From SZUA-430 sp964547645 (lineage in GTDB: Bacteria > Pseudomonadota > Alphaproteobacteria > Micropepsales > Micropepsaceae), in assembly GCA_964547645.1 (NCBI GenBank), contig CAZJOM010000005.1, positions 1-64,000 on the forward strand: DNA of 64,000 nt. Direction: 5' to 3'. Made by a program: the position numbers and the translations under genes. Of the stretch, positions 52,919-61,685 are shown in pieces. The notes beneath the pieces were generated by a model, which did not search any database, was not told the DNA's origin, and saw only the letters and a program-made list of their open reading frames with translations. How positions within the stretch are numbered: the stretch's first letter is position 1; each line of letters begins with the position of its first letter.

Positions 52919-53592
52919 GTGGGGCTCGCTTTTGGTTTGTTGACACGTGCAGCAAAGTCACCGATGAGGTTGGCGAGTTTTGCGGGGGCATCGCGGGCTA
53001 CGAGGTGGCTTGCTTCGGGGATGATTTCGATGATCGCGTGTGGAGCTAGTGTGCGGATCTGTGAGCGGCCGTCTTCTCCCAATGGCGAGCGTGCACCGGC
53101 CGAGACGTACAAAATCGGGAGTTTCAGCGCGCGTACGATTTGTGCCAAACGTTCCGTTTGGCCCAGAATGTTCTCCACCAAAGGCGATGCTGCTAGGCCA
53201 CGTGGCGACAAATAGGCTCGGGCGCGCTCGGGGTCTGGGGTGGGTGTCACGTCGACCAGGACCAGGCCGGACACTTGCTGCTCCAATGTCTCAAGTGCAA
53301 GCATCAGGGCAAAGCCCCCGAGAGATGCGCCGACGACGACCGGCCGCGACATCAATCCAATCATCGCCTTTGTGTCTTCGCCGTATGCCGATAGCCCGTC
53401 CGTTGTAGCGCCGCCGCTTTCGCCATGCCCGCGCTGATCGAAGGCGTAGCTTTGGAAGCCGCGCGCCGCCAGAATGTCCATGACGGGGCGCCATACCGCA
53501 CGTGTTTCGCCACCGGCATGGAGCAGGAGGATATCGCTCCCGTTTCCCGCACGCTCACCGACGAGCAACGCGTCGGGACGATCAAGGGTCAT
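52915..53592 (-). CDS. Alpha/beta hydrolase
   Basis: A 225-residue alpha/beta-hydrolase. The oxyanion region is LLLHAGGETRAVW, the nucleophile elbow GASLGGF, the acid region in the VLVDVTP / LYVSAGARSP area, and the catalytic His in PEASHLVARD. ATG 53592 was chosen; the frame stays open further upstream over Arg-rich non-homologous sequence. It precedes and overlaps the MAPEG gene on the minus strand. Substrate unknown. Confidence 0.8.
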   Translation of the reverse strand: MTLDRPDALLVGERAGNGSDILLLHAGGETRAVWRPVMDILAARGFQSYAFDQRGHGESGGATTDGLSAYGEDTKAMIGLMSRPVVVGASLGGFALMLALETLEQQVSGLVLVDVTPTPDPERARAYLSPRGLAASPLVENILGQTERLAQIVRALKLPILYVSAGARSPLGEDGRSQIRTLAPHAIIEIIPEASHLVARDAPAKLANLIGDFAARVNKPKASPT

Positions 53593-53618
53593 TGGGTCGC
53601 GCACGGGTTTTGGTGACC

Positions 53619-54719
53619 TCAGTGCAAGACCGGCAGTGCCTCCAGCGAGAACGGCTTTAGTTCTTCGAAGCGACCGGCTTTGACCATGTCGGGCCAGTTG
53701 GGGTTCACGATCAGCGCGCGGCCGACGGCGACCAGGTCGAAGTCGCCGCGGTCGAACATCTCGATGAGGCGGTCGAGCGAGGCGGGGCCGGCGGACTGGC
53801 CTTGATAGGTCGCGATGAATTCCTGATTGAGGCCGACCGAGCCGACGGTGATTGAAGGCAGGCCCGTGATCTTCTTCACCCAACCGGCCAGGTTGAGGTC
53901 GGAGCCATCGAATTCGGGTTCCCAGAATCTGCGGGTGGAGTTGTGGAAGCAGTCGACGCCGGCTTTGACCAGGGGATCAAGAAACATCTCCAATGCCTGC
54001 GGCGTTGGCGCGAGGCGGACGGTGTAGTCCTGTTGCTTCCACTGCGACCAGCGCAGGATGACGGGGAAGTCTTTGCTGACGGCGCCGCGCACGGCGCGGA
54101 TCACGTCTGCTGCGAACTTCGTGCGCTTGATCATGTCGCCGCCGAAGGCGTCGTCGCGCACGTTCGTGCCGTCCCAGAAAAACTGATCGATGAGATAGCC
54201 GTGCGCGCCGTGAATCTCGACGCCATCGAAGCCGAGTTCTTCGGCATGGCGGGCGCTGGTGGCGTAGCCTGCGATCGCGTCATCGATGTCTTTCGTCGAC
54301 ATCGGCTCCGTCACCTTCTTGCCCGGCTTGGCGAGGCCGGATGGGCCGACGCCGGTGAGGTGCGGGTTCGGACCGGAGCCGGGCTTGCGCATCAAGCCCG
54401 TGTGCCACAGCTGCGGCATGATGAAACCACCGTGTCGCTTCACGGCTTTGAGGACCTTTGTCCAACCGTCGAGCGCGGGCCCATGAAAGTTCGGCACGTT
54501 GTGATCGTTGAGCGCGACGGGGTGATCGGGTGCGACGCCTTCAGTGATGATGAGGCCGACGCCACCGGCGGCGCGACGTTCGTAGTAAGCCGCAACATCG
54601 TCGCCTGGAATTTGGTTAGGGCTCTTCGAGCGCGTCATAGGGGCCATGACGATGCGGTTGGGGAGCGTGAGGTTCTTCAACTTGTAGGGCGTAAAGAGCG
54701 ATTTCGGTGACAGAGACAT
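53619..54719 (-). CDS. NADH:flavin oxidoreductase, old yellow enzyme family
   Basis: A 366-residue FMN-dependent ene-reductase. LFTPYKLKNLTLPNRIVMAPMTRSKS is the N-terminal pattern, HGAHGYLIDQFFWDGTNVRDDAFGG contains the substrate-binding His pair, and VAVGRALIVNPNW binds the phosphate. It probably reduces activated double bonds; the natural substrate is unknown. Confidence 0.9.
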   Translation of the reverse strand: MSLSPKSLFTPYKLKNLTLPNRIVMAPMTRSKSPNQIPGDDVAAYYERRAAGGVGLIITEGVAPDHPVALNDHNVPNFHGPALDGWTKVLKAVKRHGGFIMPQLWHTGLMRKPGSGPNPHLTGVGPSGLAKPGKKVTEPMSTKDIDDAIAGYATSARHAEELGFDGVEIHGAHGYLIDQFFWDGTNVRDDAFGGDMIKRTKFAADVIRAVRGAVSKDFPVILRWSQWKQQDYTVRLAPTPQALEMFLDPLVKAGVDCFHNSTRRFWEPEFDGSDLNLAGWVKKITGLPSITVGSVGLNQEFIATYQGQSAGPASLDRLIEMFDRGDFDLVAVGRALIVNPNWPDMVKAGRFEELKPFSLEALPVLH

Positions 54720-54882
54720 TGGTATCCGACCTGTGATTGGCGACAGAAGTTAAGAGATGAGGGCGATTGGGGAGGACTCAATACGCGGTGTCTCGTCGAA
54801 TGCAAAGGCGCGTGTTACCTTTCACAAGGTGGCCCCATCTTCCGGGTCGCGGGTCCACGCCAAGGCAAATGAGGGAGACGCC

Positions 54883-55296
54883 ATGCTAAAAGAATTCAGG
54901 GAGTTTGCGCTTAAGGGAAACGTCGTCGATCTCGCGATCGGCGTCATCATTGGCGCTGCGTTCGGGAAAATCGTCGACTCGATGGTCGGCGACATGATCA
55001 TGCCGTTGATCGGTGCGCTCGGCAGCGTCGACTTTTCGAACTATTTCGTCGGCTTGAACGAAGGCGTAACGGCCACCGTCTTGGACGAAGCGAAGAAGCA
55101 GGGTGCGGTGCTTGCCTGGGGTAAGTTCGTGACCGTCCTGATCAACTTCATCATCATCGCGTTCGTGCTGTTCTTGGTCGTGAAGGGCATGAACCGGCTG
55201 AAGCGCCAGCCGCAGCCGGCACCGGCCGTGCCGCCGGAGCCGCCCGCGGACGTGAAGCTTTTGACCGAAATTCGCGATCTACTGGCGAAGCGCTGA
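54883..55296 (+). CDS. mscL: Large-conductance mechanosensitive channel MscL
   Basis: A 137-residue channel protein that opens under membrane tension. The first helix FREFALKGNVVDLAIGVIIGAAFGKIVDSMVGDMIMPLIG and the second VTVLINFIIIAFVLFLVVKGMNRL are typical, with a Pro-rich linker and a C-terminal helix. ATG 54883 follows GAGGGAG; an upstream extension is not supported. Confidence 0.95.
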   Translation: MLKEFREFALKGNVVDLAIGVIIGAAFGKIVDSMVGDMIMPLIGALGSVDFSNYFVGLNEGVTATVLDEAKKQGAVLAWGKFVTVLINFIIIAFVLFLVVKGMNRLKRQPQPAPAVPPEPPADVKLLTEIRDLLAKR

Positions 55297-55311
55297 TAGC
55301 TGGCCGATTCG

Positions 55312-55337
55312 ACGCCGGGGCGGTGCAGCCCCGGCGT
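55312..55337. terminator. Hairpin between mscL and DUF465 gene
   Basis: ACGCCGGGG (55312-55320) pairs perfectly with CCCCGGCGT (55329-55337) around an 8-base loop. No strong T-run follows, but the position between convergent genes suggests a terminator. Confidence 0.6.
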
Positions 55338-55359
55338 ACTTTCGCAGATCGCCCCCTGT

Positions 55360-55557
55360 TTAGGCCCTGGCTCTGCGAGCTTCTTCGTCACTGGCACCGC
55401 GCAAAATCCAATGCAGCTTGTCGCGGATTTGCAGTTTTTCTTTCTTCAGTTCCGCTAGCCGGATCGCGTCCGGCATGGGCGCCCGGTGCTCACGCGCGAT
55501 GTCGTCTTCCAACGTCGCATGGCGCGCGCGAAGGCGCAGAACAAGATAGTCGGTCAT
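55360..55557 (-). CDS. YdcH family (DUF465) protein
   Basis: A 65-residue protein: LRARHATLEDDIAREHRAP then RLAELKKEKLQIRDKLHWIL, the DUF465 pattern of small helical proteins of unknown function. The start at 55557 is preceded by GAGGAG. Confidence 0.85.
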   Translation of the reverse strand: MTDYLVLRLRARHATLEDDIAREHRAPMPDAIRLAELKKEKLQIRDKLHWILRGASDEEARRARA

Positions 55558-55731
55558 TGTTGCTCCTCTACGGTTTGTCATCCGATACGGTCCGACATCG
55601 CGACCCATTCAGATCGCCAGAGGGGCCCGGCCCGCATCAATTTGACTTGGGGGCCGGGTCTGCCGTTTCAACGGCAACGCGTGTAGGGCTATTCGAGAAA
55701 GTCGCTTCGCAGGTGCAGCGATGAGAGCGGT

Positions 55732-56946
55732 ATGGATAATCAGACGGAAACCGAACCGGCGCGAAACCGCTTGATCGACGTGTTCCGTCGGCATCGGAAC
55801 TACCGCTTGTTCTTCGCGGGCCAAGCGATATCGCTCGTCGGCTTTTGGATGCAGGCGATTGCACAGTCTTGGCTTGTGTATCGAATGACCGATACGCCGT
55901 TCTGGCTCGGCGTCGTCGGGTTCGTGGGGCAGATACCGGTGCTTCTGGTGTCGCCGTTTGCCGGCGTGATCGCCGACCGGTTGAACCGGCGGCGCATTCT
56001 CTTCGTGACGCAGAGTATGATGATGGCGAGCGCAACTTTGTTCGCGGTGCTGACGCTGTCCCACGTGATCGAGGTTTGGCACGTTGTGGCGCTGGCGGCG
56101 CTGTCGGGCACGGCAAACGCTTTCGACGTCCCGACACGGCAGTCGTTCACGATCGAGATGGTGGGGAAGGCGGACCTGCCGAGAGCGATCGCTCTCAACT
56201 CGATCATGTTCAACGGCGCGCGGCTGATCGGGCCGGCGTTTGCCGGGGTTTTGGTTGCGGCGGTCGGCGAGGGATGGTGCATCGCGCTCAACGCGGCGTC
56301 ATACCTTGCTGTGCTGGTGAGCCTTTCGCTGATCCGTGTGGCGCCGTTGCCGCCGCGCGCGGAGAGCCATCCACTTGCCGACCTGCGCGATGGATTCATC
56401 TATGTAGCGACACACCGGCAGATTCGAACGTTGCTGCTGCTTTTGGCTGCGACAAGCTTGTTTGGGTCGGCCTATTTGACGCTTATGCCGGTGTTCGCGC
56501 GGGACATTTTGCACGGCGGATCGGATGCACTGGGCTTTCTGATGGCGGCGATCGGCGTTGGGGCCTTGGCCGGCGCCTTGACGATCGCGCGGGTGCCGCC
56601 TGCGCTGCTCGGCCGGGTGCCGTTTCTGGCGTCCGTATGCTTGGGTGCTTCTGTCATCGCGTTTTCGCACTCGACGTCGTTTGCGCTGTCGATGGTGCTG
56701 CTGGTGCCCGCGGGGTATGCGATGATGACGCTTGGCATTTCGACGAACACGATGATGCAAAGCTCGGTCGATGACGCCCTGCGCGGGCGGGTGATGGCCT
56801 ACTTCGTGATGGCCTTCATCGGGATGCTGCCGATCAGCTCTTTGCTAGCGGGCGCGGTCTCGCACGACATTGGGGCGCCGTGGACGCTGACGATCGGCGG
56901 GGTGTTGGTGATTTTGTCTGCCGGAGTCGCCTACTGGCGAAGATAG
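55732..56946 (+). CDS. MFS exporter (EntS-like, MFS_3)
   Basis: A 404-residue major facilitator with 12 hydrophobic segments. YRLFFAGQAISLVGFWMQAIAQSWLVYRMT and the MFS motif FAGVIADRLNRRRIL are typical of the enterobactin-exporter-like MFS_3 group. The exported compound is unknown; it is next to no biosynthetic cluster. Confidence 0.87.
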   Translation: MDNQTETEPARNRLIDVFRRHRNYRLFFAGQAISLVGFWMQAIAQSWLVYRMTDTPFWLGVVGFVGQIPVLLVSPFAGVIADRLNRRRILFVTQSMMMASATLFAVLTLSHVIEVWHVVALAALSGTANAFDVPTRQSFTIEMVGKADLPRAIALNSIMFNGARLIGPAFAGVLVAAVGEGWCIALNAASYLAVLVSLSLIRVAPLPPRAESHPLADLRDGFIYVATHRQIRTLLLLLAATSLFGSAYLTLMPVFARDILHGGSDALGFLMAAIGVGALAGALTIARVPPALLGRVPFLASVCLGASVIAFSHSTSFALSMVLLVPAGYAMMTLGISTNTMMQSSVDDALRGRVMAYFVMAFIGMLPISSLLAGAVSHDIGAPWTLTIGGVLVILSAGVAYWRR

Positions 56947-56948
56947 GT

Positions 56949-57218
56949 GGAGGGGCTTCTGTTGCCCGGCGCCCCTCCGAGCCGCGCTTACCTATTAGGC
57001 AGCGAGGGCCATTTCATTGTCGTTGGCACCTATACAGACAGCCCGATAACGGTGAGCCTTGCCGAGCAAAAGCAACGTCTTTACGCGTTCGTCGATCCTA
57101 GTTCGCCCCCACAGCTGAGTCGCTTTTGCGGCTCAGGTGGTGGAGGCGCCGGGTACCGCCCCCGGGTCCGATCCGTTTATTGCACGCGCGTTTATCGCCA
57201 TAGCCGGCGAACCGGCAG
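56949..57218 (-). ncRNA. ssrA: tmRNA, two-piece permuted alphaproteobacterial form
   Basis: The ribosome-rescue RNA, encoded in the circularly permuted order of alphaproteobacteria. On the minus strand the acceptor piece comes first and ends in GGCGCCTCCACCA (57150-57138). A 27-base spacer with a CTGAG/CTCAG hairpin (57137-57111) follows, then the coding piece starts GGGGGCGAACTAGGATCGACG at 57110. GGGGGCG pairs with CGCCTCC as the acceptor stem. The tag frame GCC...TAATAG at 57027-56992 encodes ANDNEMALAA. A hairpin GGAGGGGC/GCCCCTCC ends the gene near 56949. A TATATA box (57228-57223) precedes the likely start. Exact ends are approximate. Confidence 0.9.
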
Positions 57219-57343
57219 GGCTTATATAGGCCCTCGCGGTGAAGAAATGAAGGAGTTGGGGACGCTGGAAATCCGGCTCTTTCCGTGCCGTTTCGGGAAA
57301 CGGTAGAATTGGGACATCCCCAGCTTGGGGAGAGAGAGGGTCG

Positions 57344-58138
57344 ATGCGCCAGTATCACGATTTGATGGAGCACGTGCTGCGCCATGGCGTGAGAAAGCAC
57401 GACCGGACGGGCACGGGCACGATCTCGATCTTCGGGCATCAGATGCGCTTCAACCTCGACGACGGGTTCCCGTTGCTGACGACGAAGAAGCTGCATTTGA
57501 AATCGATCGTGCATGAGCTGCTCTGGTTCCTGAACGGCGACACAAACGTGCGCTATCTGCAGGAGAACGGCGTTCGGATTTGGGACGAGTGGGCCGATAA
57601 GAACGGCGACTTGGGGCCGGTCTATGGGGCGCAGTGGCGGTCATGGCCGGCGCGCGACGGCTCCACGATCGATCAGATTTCGAAGCTGATCGAGCAGATC
57701 AAGAAGAACCCAGACTCGCGCCGTCTGATCGTGACGGCGTGGAACCCCGCGGATGTCGACCGCATGGCGCTGCCGCCGTGTCATTGCCTGTTCCAGTTCT
57801 ACGTCGCGAACGGGCGGATTTCGTGTCAGCTCTATCAGCGCTCGGCGGACATCTTCTTGGGCGTGCCGTTCAACATTGCGTCGTACGCGTTGCTGTTGAT
57901 GATGGTGGCGCAGGTCACGGGGTTGAAGGCGGGCGAGTTCATTCACTCGTTTGGCGACGCGCACCTTTACCTAAATCATATCGAGCAGGCCGAATTGCAG
58001 CTAACGCGCGCGCCCTATGCTCTGCCGAAGATGGTGATCAATCCGGCCGTAAAGGACATCTTCGGGTTCAAGTACGACGACTTCAAACTTGAAGGGTATC
58101 AGGCGCATCCGCATATCGCGGCGCCGGTGGCGGTGTGA
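57344..58138 (+). CDS. thyA: Thymidylate synthase
   Basis: A 264-residue enzyme that methylates dUMP to dTMP with methylene-tetrahydrofolate. DRTGTGTISIFGHQMRFNL, the catalytic Cys in LPPCHCLFQFYV, and the SADIFLGVPFNIASYALL and HLYLNHIEQ segments are conserved. Length equals the E. coli enzyme. The GTG of the next gene overlaps its stop. Confidence 0.97.
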   Translation: MRQYHDLMEHVLRHGVRKHDRTGTGTISIFGHQMRFNLDDGFPLLTTKKLHLKSIVHELLWFLNGDTNVRYLQENGVRIWDEWADKNGDLGPVYGAQWRSWPARDGSTIDQISKLIEQIKKNPDSRRLIVTAWNPADVDRMALPPCHCLFQFYVANGRISCQLYQRSADIFLGVPFNIASYALLLMMVAQVTGLKAGEFIHSFGDAHLYLNHIEQAELQLTRAPYALPKMVINPAVKDIFGFKYDDFKLEGYQAHPHIAAPVAV

Positions 58139-58620
58139 GGCTGGGCCTACACCTTCGTACCGCAACGAAGGCGGACGGCGAGGCCGTCTTCACCTTCATT
58201 CGCGATTTGGCGGTGTACGAGAAACTGCTCGACGATGTTGTGGCGACGCAAGGCGACATCGAGCGGGCGTTGTTCGGCGCGAACCCACGCGTGTTTTGCG
58301 ATATCGCGGAATGGGACGGGGTGCCCGCCGGATTTGCGCTTTGGTTCTATAATTTTTCGACGTTTCGCGGGCGGCACGGGATTTATCTCGAAGATTTGTT
58401 TGTGCGGCCGGCGTTTCGCGGCAAGGGCTTGGGTAAGGCCTTGCTGCAACAGCTGGCAAAGCGCGCGGTGGCGGAGGATTGCGCGCGAGTAGAATGGTCG
58501 GTGCTCGATTGGAACGAGCCGTCGATCAAGTTCTATGAATCGCTGGGTGCCATTGCGATGGAAGAATGGACCGTCTTCCGTTTGACGGGCGATGCCTTGA
58601 GGAAGTTAGGCACGTCATGA
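58135..58620 (+). CDS. GNAT acetyltransferase
   Basis: A 161-residue N-acetyltransferase. The acetyl-CoA site is LEDLFVRPAFRGKGLGKALLQQLAKRA, and VEWSVLDWNEPSIKFYESLGA is a diamine acetyltransferase-like motif. The start is GTG 58135, overlapping thyA; its stop overlaps folA. The substrate is unknown. Confidence 0.88.
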   Translation: MRLGLHLRTATKADGEAVFTFIRDLAVYEKLLDDVVATQGDIERALFGANPRVFCDIAEWDGVPAGFALWFYNFSTFRGRHGIYLEDLFVRPAFRGKGLGKALLQQLAKRAVAEDCARVEWSVLDWNEPSIKFYESLGAIAMEEWTVFRLTGDALRKLGTS

Positions 58621-59123
58621 GGGAGACGATCATCGCGCTGATCGTGGCGGTCGCCGAGAACGGCGTAATCGGGCGCGACGGCAAGCTGCCGTGGCGCATT
58701 CCGGAAGACATGAAGTGGTTTCGCGAGCGCACGGCGGGACGGCCTTTGATCATGGGTCGCAAGACGTGGGAGAGCTTTCCGAAACGGCCGCTGCCAGGAC
58801 GGACGAACATCGTGGTGACACGCGATGCGGACTATCGGGCCGAGGGCGCGGCTGTCGTAACGTCGTTTGACGCTGCGTTGGCGGTGGCGTACGGCGAGGA
58901 GCCTGAAGAGATCATGGTGATCGGTGGGGCTGAGATCTACCGGGTGGCGTTGCCATTGGCTCGGCGGATCTATCTGACCAGCGTACACGGCGAAATTGCC
59001 GGCGATACGGTTTTTCCCTCAATCGAGCGCGCAGGCTGGGACGAGACGATCGTCGGCGTTTATCCCTCGTCAGCGGAGCGTCCGATCGGTTACAGTTTCA
59101 TTATCTTAGACAAACGTGTGTGA
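58617..59123 (+). CDS. folA: Dihydrofolate reductase
   Basis: A 168-residue enzyme that regenerates tetrahydrofolate after the thyA reaction. ALIVAVAENGVIGRDGKLPWRIPEDMKWFRERT holds the substrate and Trp/Asp region, LIMGRKTWESFP the NADPH loop, and IMVIGGAEIYRVALPLARRIYLTSV is the second cofactor motif. ATG 58617 overlaps the previous stop (ATGA). Confidence 0.96.
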   Translation: MRETIIALIVAVAENGVIGRDGKLPWRIPEDMKWFRERTAGRPLIMGRKTWESFPKRPLPGRTNIVVTRDADYRAEGAAVVTSFDAALAVAYGEEPEEIMVIGGAEIYRVALPLARRIYLTSVHGEIAGDTVFPSIERAGWDETIVGVYPSSAERPIGYSFIILDKRV

Positions 59124-59130
59124 GGCCATC

Positions 59131-60045
59131 ATGTCCGTCCGTGAGATCGCCAGTGGTTTGAAGTTTCCCGAAGGTCCGATTGCGATGCCGGACGGAAGCG
59201 TGATCTTGGTCGAGATCGCACGTGGGACGCTGACGCGGGTTTGGAACGGCAAGAGCGAAGTGATCGCGACGCTGGGCGGTGGGCCGAATGGCGCGGCGCT
59301 GGGGCCCGATGGTGCGGTCTACGTCACGAACAACGGCGGGTTCGAGTGGCACGATCGCGGTGGGCTGCTGTTTCCGGGTGACAGGCCGCACGACTATGAG
59401 ACGGGGCGGATCGAGCGCGTCGACCTGAAGACCGGCAAGGTCGAGCGGCTCTATGAGAAGTGCAACGGCTTGCGGCTGAACGGGCCGAACGATTTGGTGT
59501 TCGACAAGCACGGCGGATTCTATTTCACCGATCTGGGTAAGGGGTACGGGCGGCTGCATGATCGCGGCGCGATCTACTATGCGACGCCGGACGGCAAGAA
59601 GATCAAAGAGCTGGTGTTCCCGATCGACATGCCAAACGGTTGCGGTTTGTCGCCGGACGAGAAGACCCTTTATGCCGCGCAGACGATGGTTGGGCGGTTG
59701 ATGAAGTTCACAATCACGGCGCCGGGTGAAGTGGCGCCCGCGATGGGTGCGCTACAAGGCGAGCTCGTATGCGGGTTGCCGGGACTGCAGCTGTTCGACT
59801 CGCTTGCTGTCGAAGCGAACGGGCGCGTGTGCGTGGCGACGATCGGTTTTCCAACCGGTGGAATCACGTCGATCGCGCCGGATGGCACTTACGAGCAAAC
59901 GCCTTTTGCCGATCCGCTGGTGACGAACATATGCTTTGGCGGGAAGGATCAGAAGACGGCTTATGTGTGCTTGTCGTCGACGGGCAAACTCGTCGAGACG
60001 CAATGGCCGCGACCGGGGTTGAAGCTGAACTTCTCGGGTTGGTGA
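59131..60045 (+). CDS. SMP-30/gluconolactonase family protein
   Basis: A 304-residue beta-propeller lactonase-like protein. GLKFPEGPIAMPDGSVILVEIARG contains the metal-binding Glu, and GLRLNGPNDLVFDKHGGFYFTDLG and GLSPDEKTLYAAQT supply the Asn/Asp ligands. It likely hydrolyses a sugar lactone. ATG 59131 was chosen over a GTG five codons upstream. Confidence 0.88.
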   Translation: MSVREIASGLKFPEGPIAMPDGSVILVEIARGTLTRVWNGKSEVIATLGGGPNGAALGPDGAVYVTNNGGFEWHDRGGLLFPGDRPHDYETGRIERVDLKTGKVERLYEKCNGLRLNGPNDLVFDKHGGFYFTDLGKGYGRLHDRGAIYYATPDGKKIKELVFPIDMPNGCGLSPDEKTLYAAQTMVGRLMKFTITAPGEVAPAMGALQGELVCGLPGLQLFDSLAVEANGRVCVATIGFPTGGITSIAPDGTYEQTPFADPLVTNICFGGKDQKTAYVCLSSTGKLVETQWPRPGLKLNFSGW

Positions 60046-60235
60046 CGACTGCAATTTGCCGCAGGATTTTGCACGCGTGAGAGCGCGTTTGCGGAGATGC
60101 GTGCCACCTTGCGGAAACTTAATGCAATGCAGCACGCGTGACGCGTGTGCGGGCTTGAACACACGCGGTTCGCCCTCTACATCGGCGCCGTCCGACTACG
60201 GACTTGCTTCTCAAAAACAGTAAGGGATGACAGTC

Positions 60236-60598
60236 ATGAAACGCATTCTCTTGGGTGTTGCCGCCATCGCGCTCAGCGCGTCGCTCGCGGTCGCCGCCGA
60301 TGACCCGATGCAGACCCGCTACGACAACACCGTCACCGTGACCGATGCAAAGGGCGGCGTGACGAAGTTGCACTACAACAAGGACGGCACGCTCGGCGTC
60401 GTGCTGCCCGACGGCACGAAGTCGACCGGCAAGTGGGCGATCAAGGACGGCAAGCTTTGCGTGACGGCGGACGCCGGTCCGACCGCCGGCAAAGAGCAGT
60501 GCAATCCGTTCGACGGTACGAAGAAGGTTGGCGACAGCTGGGAAATCCCGGCGGCTGACGGCACGAAGTCGAAGGTTGCGATCGTGGCCGGCCGGTAA
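60236..60598 (+). CDS. Small secreted protein of unknown family
   Basis: A 120-residue protein with a signal peptide (MKRILLGVAAIALSASLAVAA, cleavage before DDP). The mature 100 residues are a beta-rich module: LHYNKDGTLGVVLPDGTKSTGKWAIKDGKLCVTADAG, with two Cys (about 77 and 90) that may pair. AAGGGA lies eight bases before ATG 60236. A strong terminator follows, so it is a single transcription unit. I do not recognise the family. Confidence 0.75.
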   Translation: MKRILLGVAAIALSASLAVAADDPMQTRYDNTVTVTDAKGGVTKLHYNKDGTLGVVLPDGTKSTGKWAIKDGKLCVTADAGPTAGKEQCNPFDGTKKVGDSWEIPAADGTKSKVAIVAGR

Positions 60599-60619
60599 GC
60601 TTCGGTTGGTTTGAGATGG

Positions 60620-60649
60620 GGCCGGTGCGTTTCGCGCCGGCCTTTTTTT
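60620..60649 (+). terminator. Rho-independent terminator
   Basis: GGCCGGTGCG and CGCGCCGGCC form a 10-bp stem (one G-U) with a TTT loop, followed by seven Ts (60643-60649). It lies 21 bases after the secreted-protein stop. Confidence 0.9.
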
Positions 60650-60676
60650 GTTGTGGTGAGAATCTTTCTTCCTTCC

Positions 60677-61585
60677 TCACTCCATTGTGATGCGCGGCGC
60701 TGGGCGGTTGTCACCGGCTTCTAGTTTGGCAGCGATGCGGGTGGCGAGTTGGAGGAAGGCTTGGGCTTGCGGGCTGTTGGGTTCGCTGGCCGTGATGGGA
60801 GTGCCGCCATCGGAGGTTTCGCGGATCGCGATGTGCAGGGGGATTTCGCCCAAGAAATCCGTGCCGAGTTTGGCGGCTGTTTCGCGGGCGCCGCCGTGGC
60901 CGAAGATGTGGCTCTCGTGGCCGCAGTTCGGGCACACGAAGGTGCTCATGTTTTCGACGATGCCGAAGACGGGCACGTGCGTCTTCTTGAACATCGCAAG
61001 GCCCTTGCGTGCGTCGATGAGCGCAATGTCTTGCGGGGTCGAGACGATGACGGCACCGGCTAGGGGGACACGTTGGGCGAGCGTGAGTTGGGCGTCGCCG
61101 GTGCCGGGTGGCATGTCGACGACGAGGACATCCAGCGGGGCCCATTCGACGTCGTAGATGAGCTGCGTCAGCGCGGTCATCACCATGGGACCGCGCCAGA
61201 TCATCGGCTGATCGTCATCGATCAGCGAGCCGATCGAGATCGCCTTCAGGCCCCAGGCGTTCATGGGTTGAAGTTTCTTGCCGTCCTTAGAGGTCGGCTT
61301 GCCGGTGAGGCCAAGCATGCGCGGGATCGAGGGGCCGTAGATGTCGGCGTCGAGGAGGCCGACACTGCGACCGAGCTTGGTCAGGGCAATTGCCAGGTTG
61401 ACTGCAACGGTCGATTTGCCGACGCCGCCCTTGCCGCTGGCGACAGCGATGACGGCTTTGACGCCAGGCGGACCTTGGCGTTCGGCGGCGCCGGCACGTG
61501 GGGTCGCTTCAGCCTGCATCTGCGTGTTCGGAGCCGCGCGGCGTGGCGGCGGGGTGGCGGCCTTGTGTGCCGTCAATACCGCGGT
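60677..61585 (-). CDS. Iron-sulfur carrier ATPase Mrp/ApbC (5' end lost in gap)
   Basis: The C-terminal 303 residues of an Mrp/ApbC P-loop ATPase that loads iron-sulfur clusters. The readable part starts TAVLTAHKAA, which is the end of the N-terminal MIP18 domain. The deviant Walker A is ASGKGGVGKSTVAVNLAIAL, VDMPPGTGDAQLTLAQRVPLAGA the switch region, and the CPNC cluster-binding pair is present in FVCPNCGHES. The start and the MIP18 domain fall in the N gap at 61586-61685. It is divergent from hflK. Confidence 0.9.
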   Translation of the reverse strand, partial: TAVLTAHKAATPPPRRAAPNTQMQAEATPRAGAAERQGPPGVKAVIAVASGKGGVGKSTVAVNLAIALTKLGRSVGLLDADIYGPSIPRMLGLTGKPTSKDGKKLQPMNAWGLKAISIGSLIDDDQPMIWRGPMVMTALTQLIYDVEWAPLDVLVVDMPPGTGDAQLTLAQRVPLAGAVIVSTPQDIALIDARKGLAMFKKTHVPVFGIVENMSTFVCPNCGHESHIFGHGGARETAAKLGTDFLGEIPLHIAIRETSDGGTPITASEPNSPQAQAFLQLATRIAAKLEAGDNRPAPRITME

Positions 61586-61685
61586 NNNNNNNNNNNNNNN
61601 NNNNNNNNNNNNNNNNNNNNNNNNNNNNNNNNNNNNNNNNNNNNNNNNNNNNNNNNNNNNNNNNNNNNNNNNNNNNNNNNNNNNN
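61586..61685. other. Assembly gap (100 N)
   Basis: One hundred Ns, probably a placeholder. It removes the N-terminus of Mrp. The flanks do not repeat each other, unlike the first gap, so real sequence is missing. Confidence 0.9.

Noticed and set aside
53593..53883. N-terminal extension of the alpha/beta hydrolase at 52915-53592
   Set aside because: Arg/Pro-rich sequence antisense to the old yellow enzyme end, without similarity; the fold starts at 53592.
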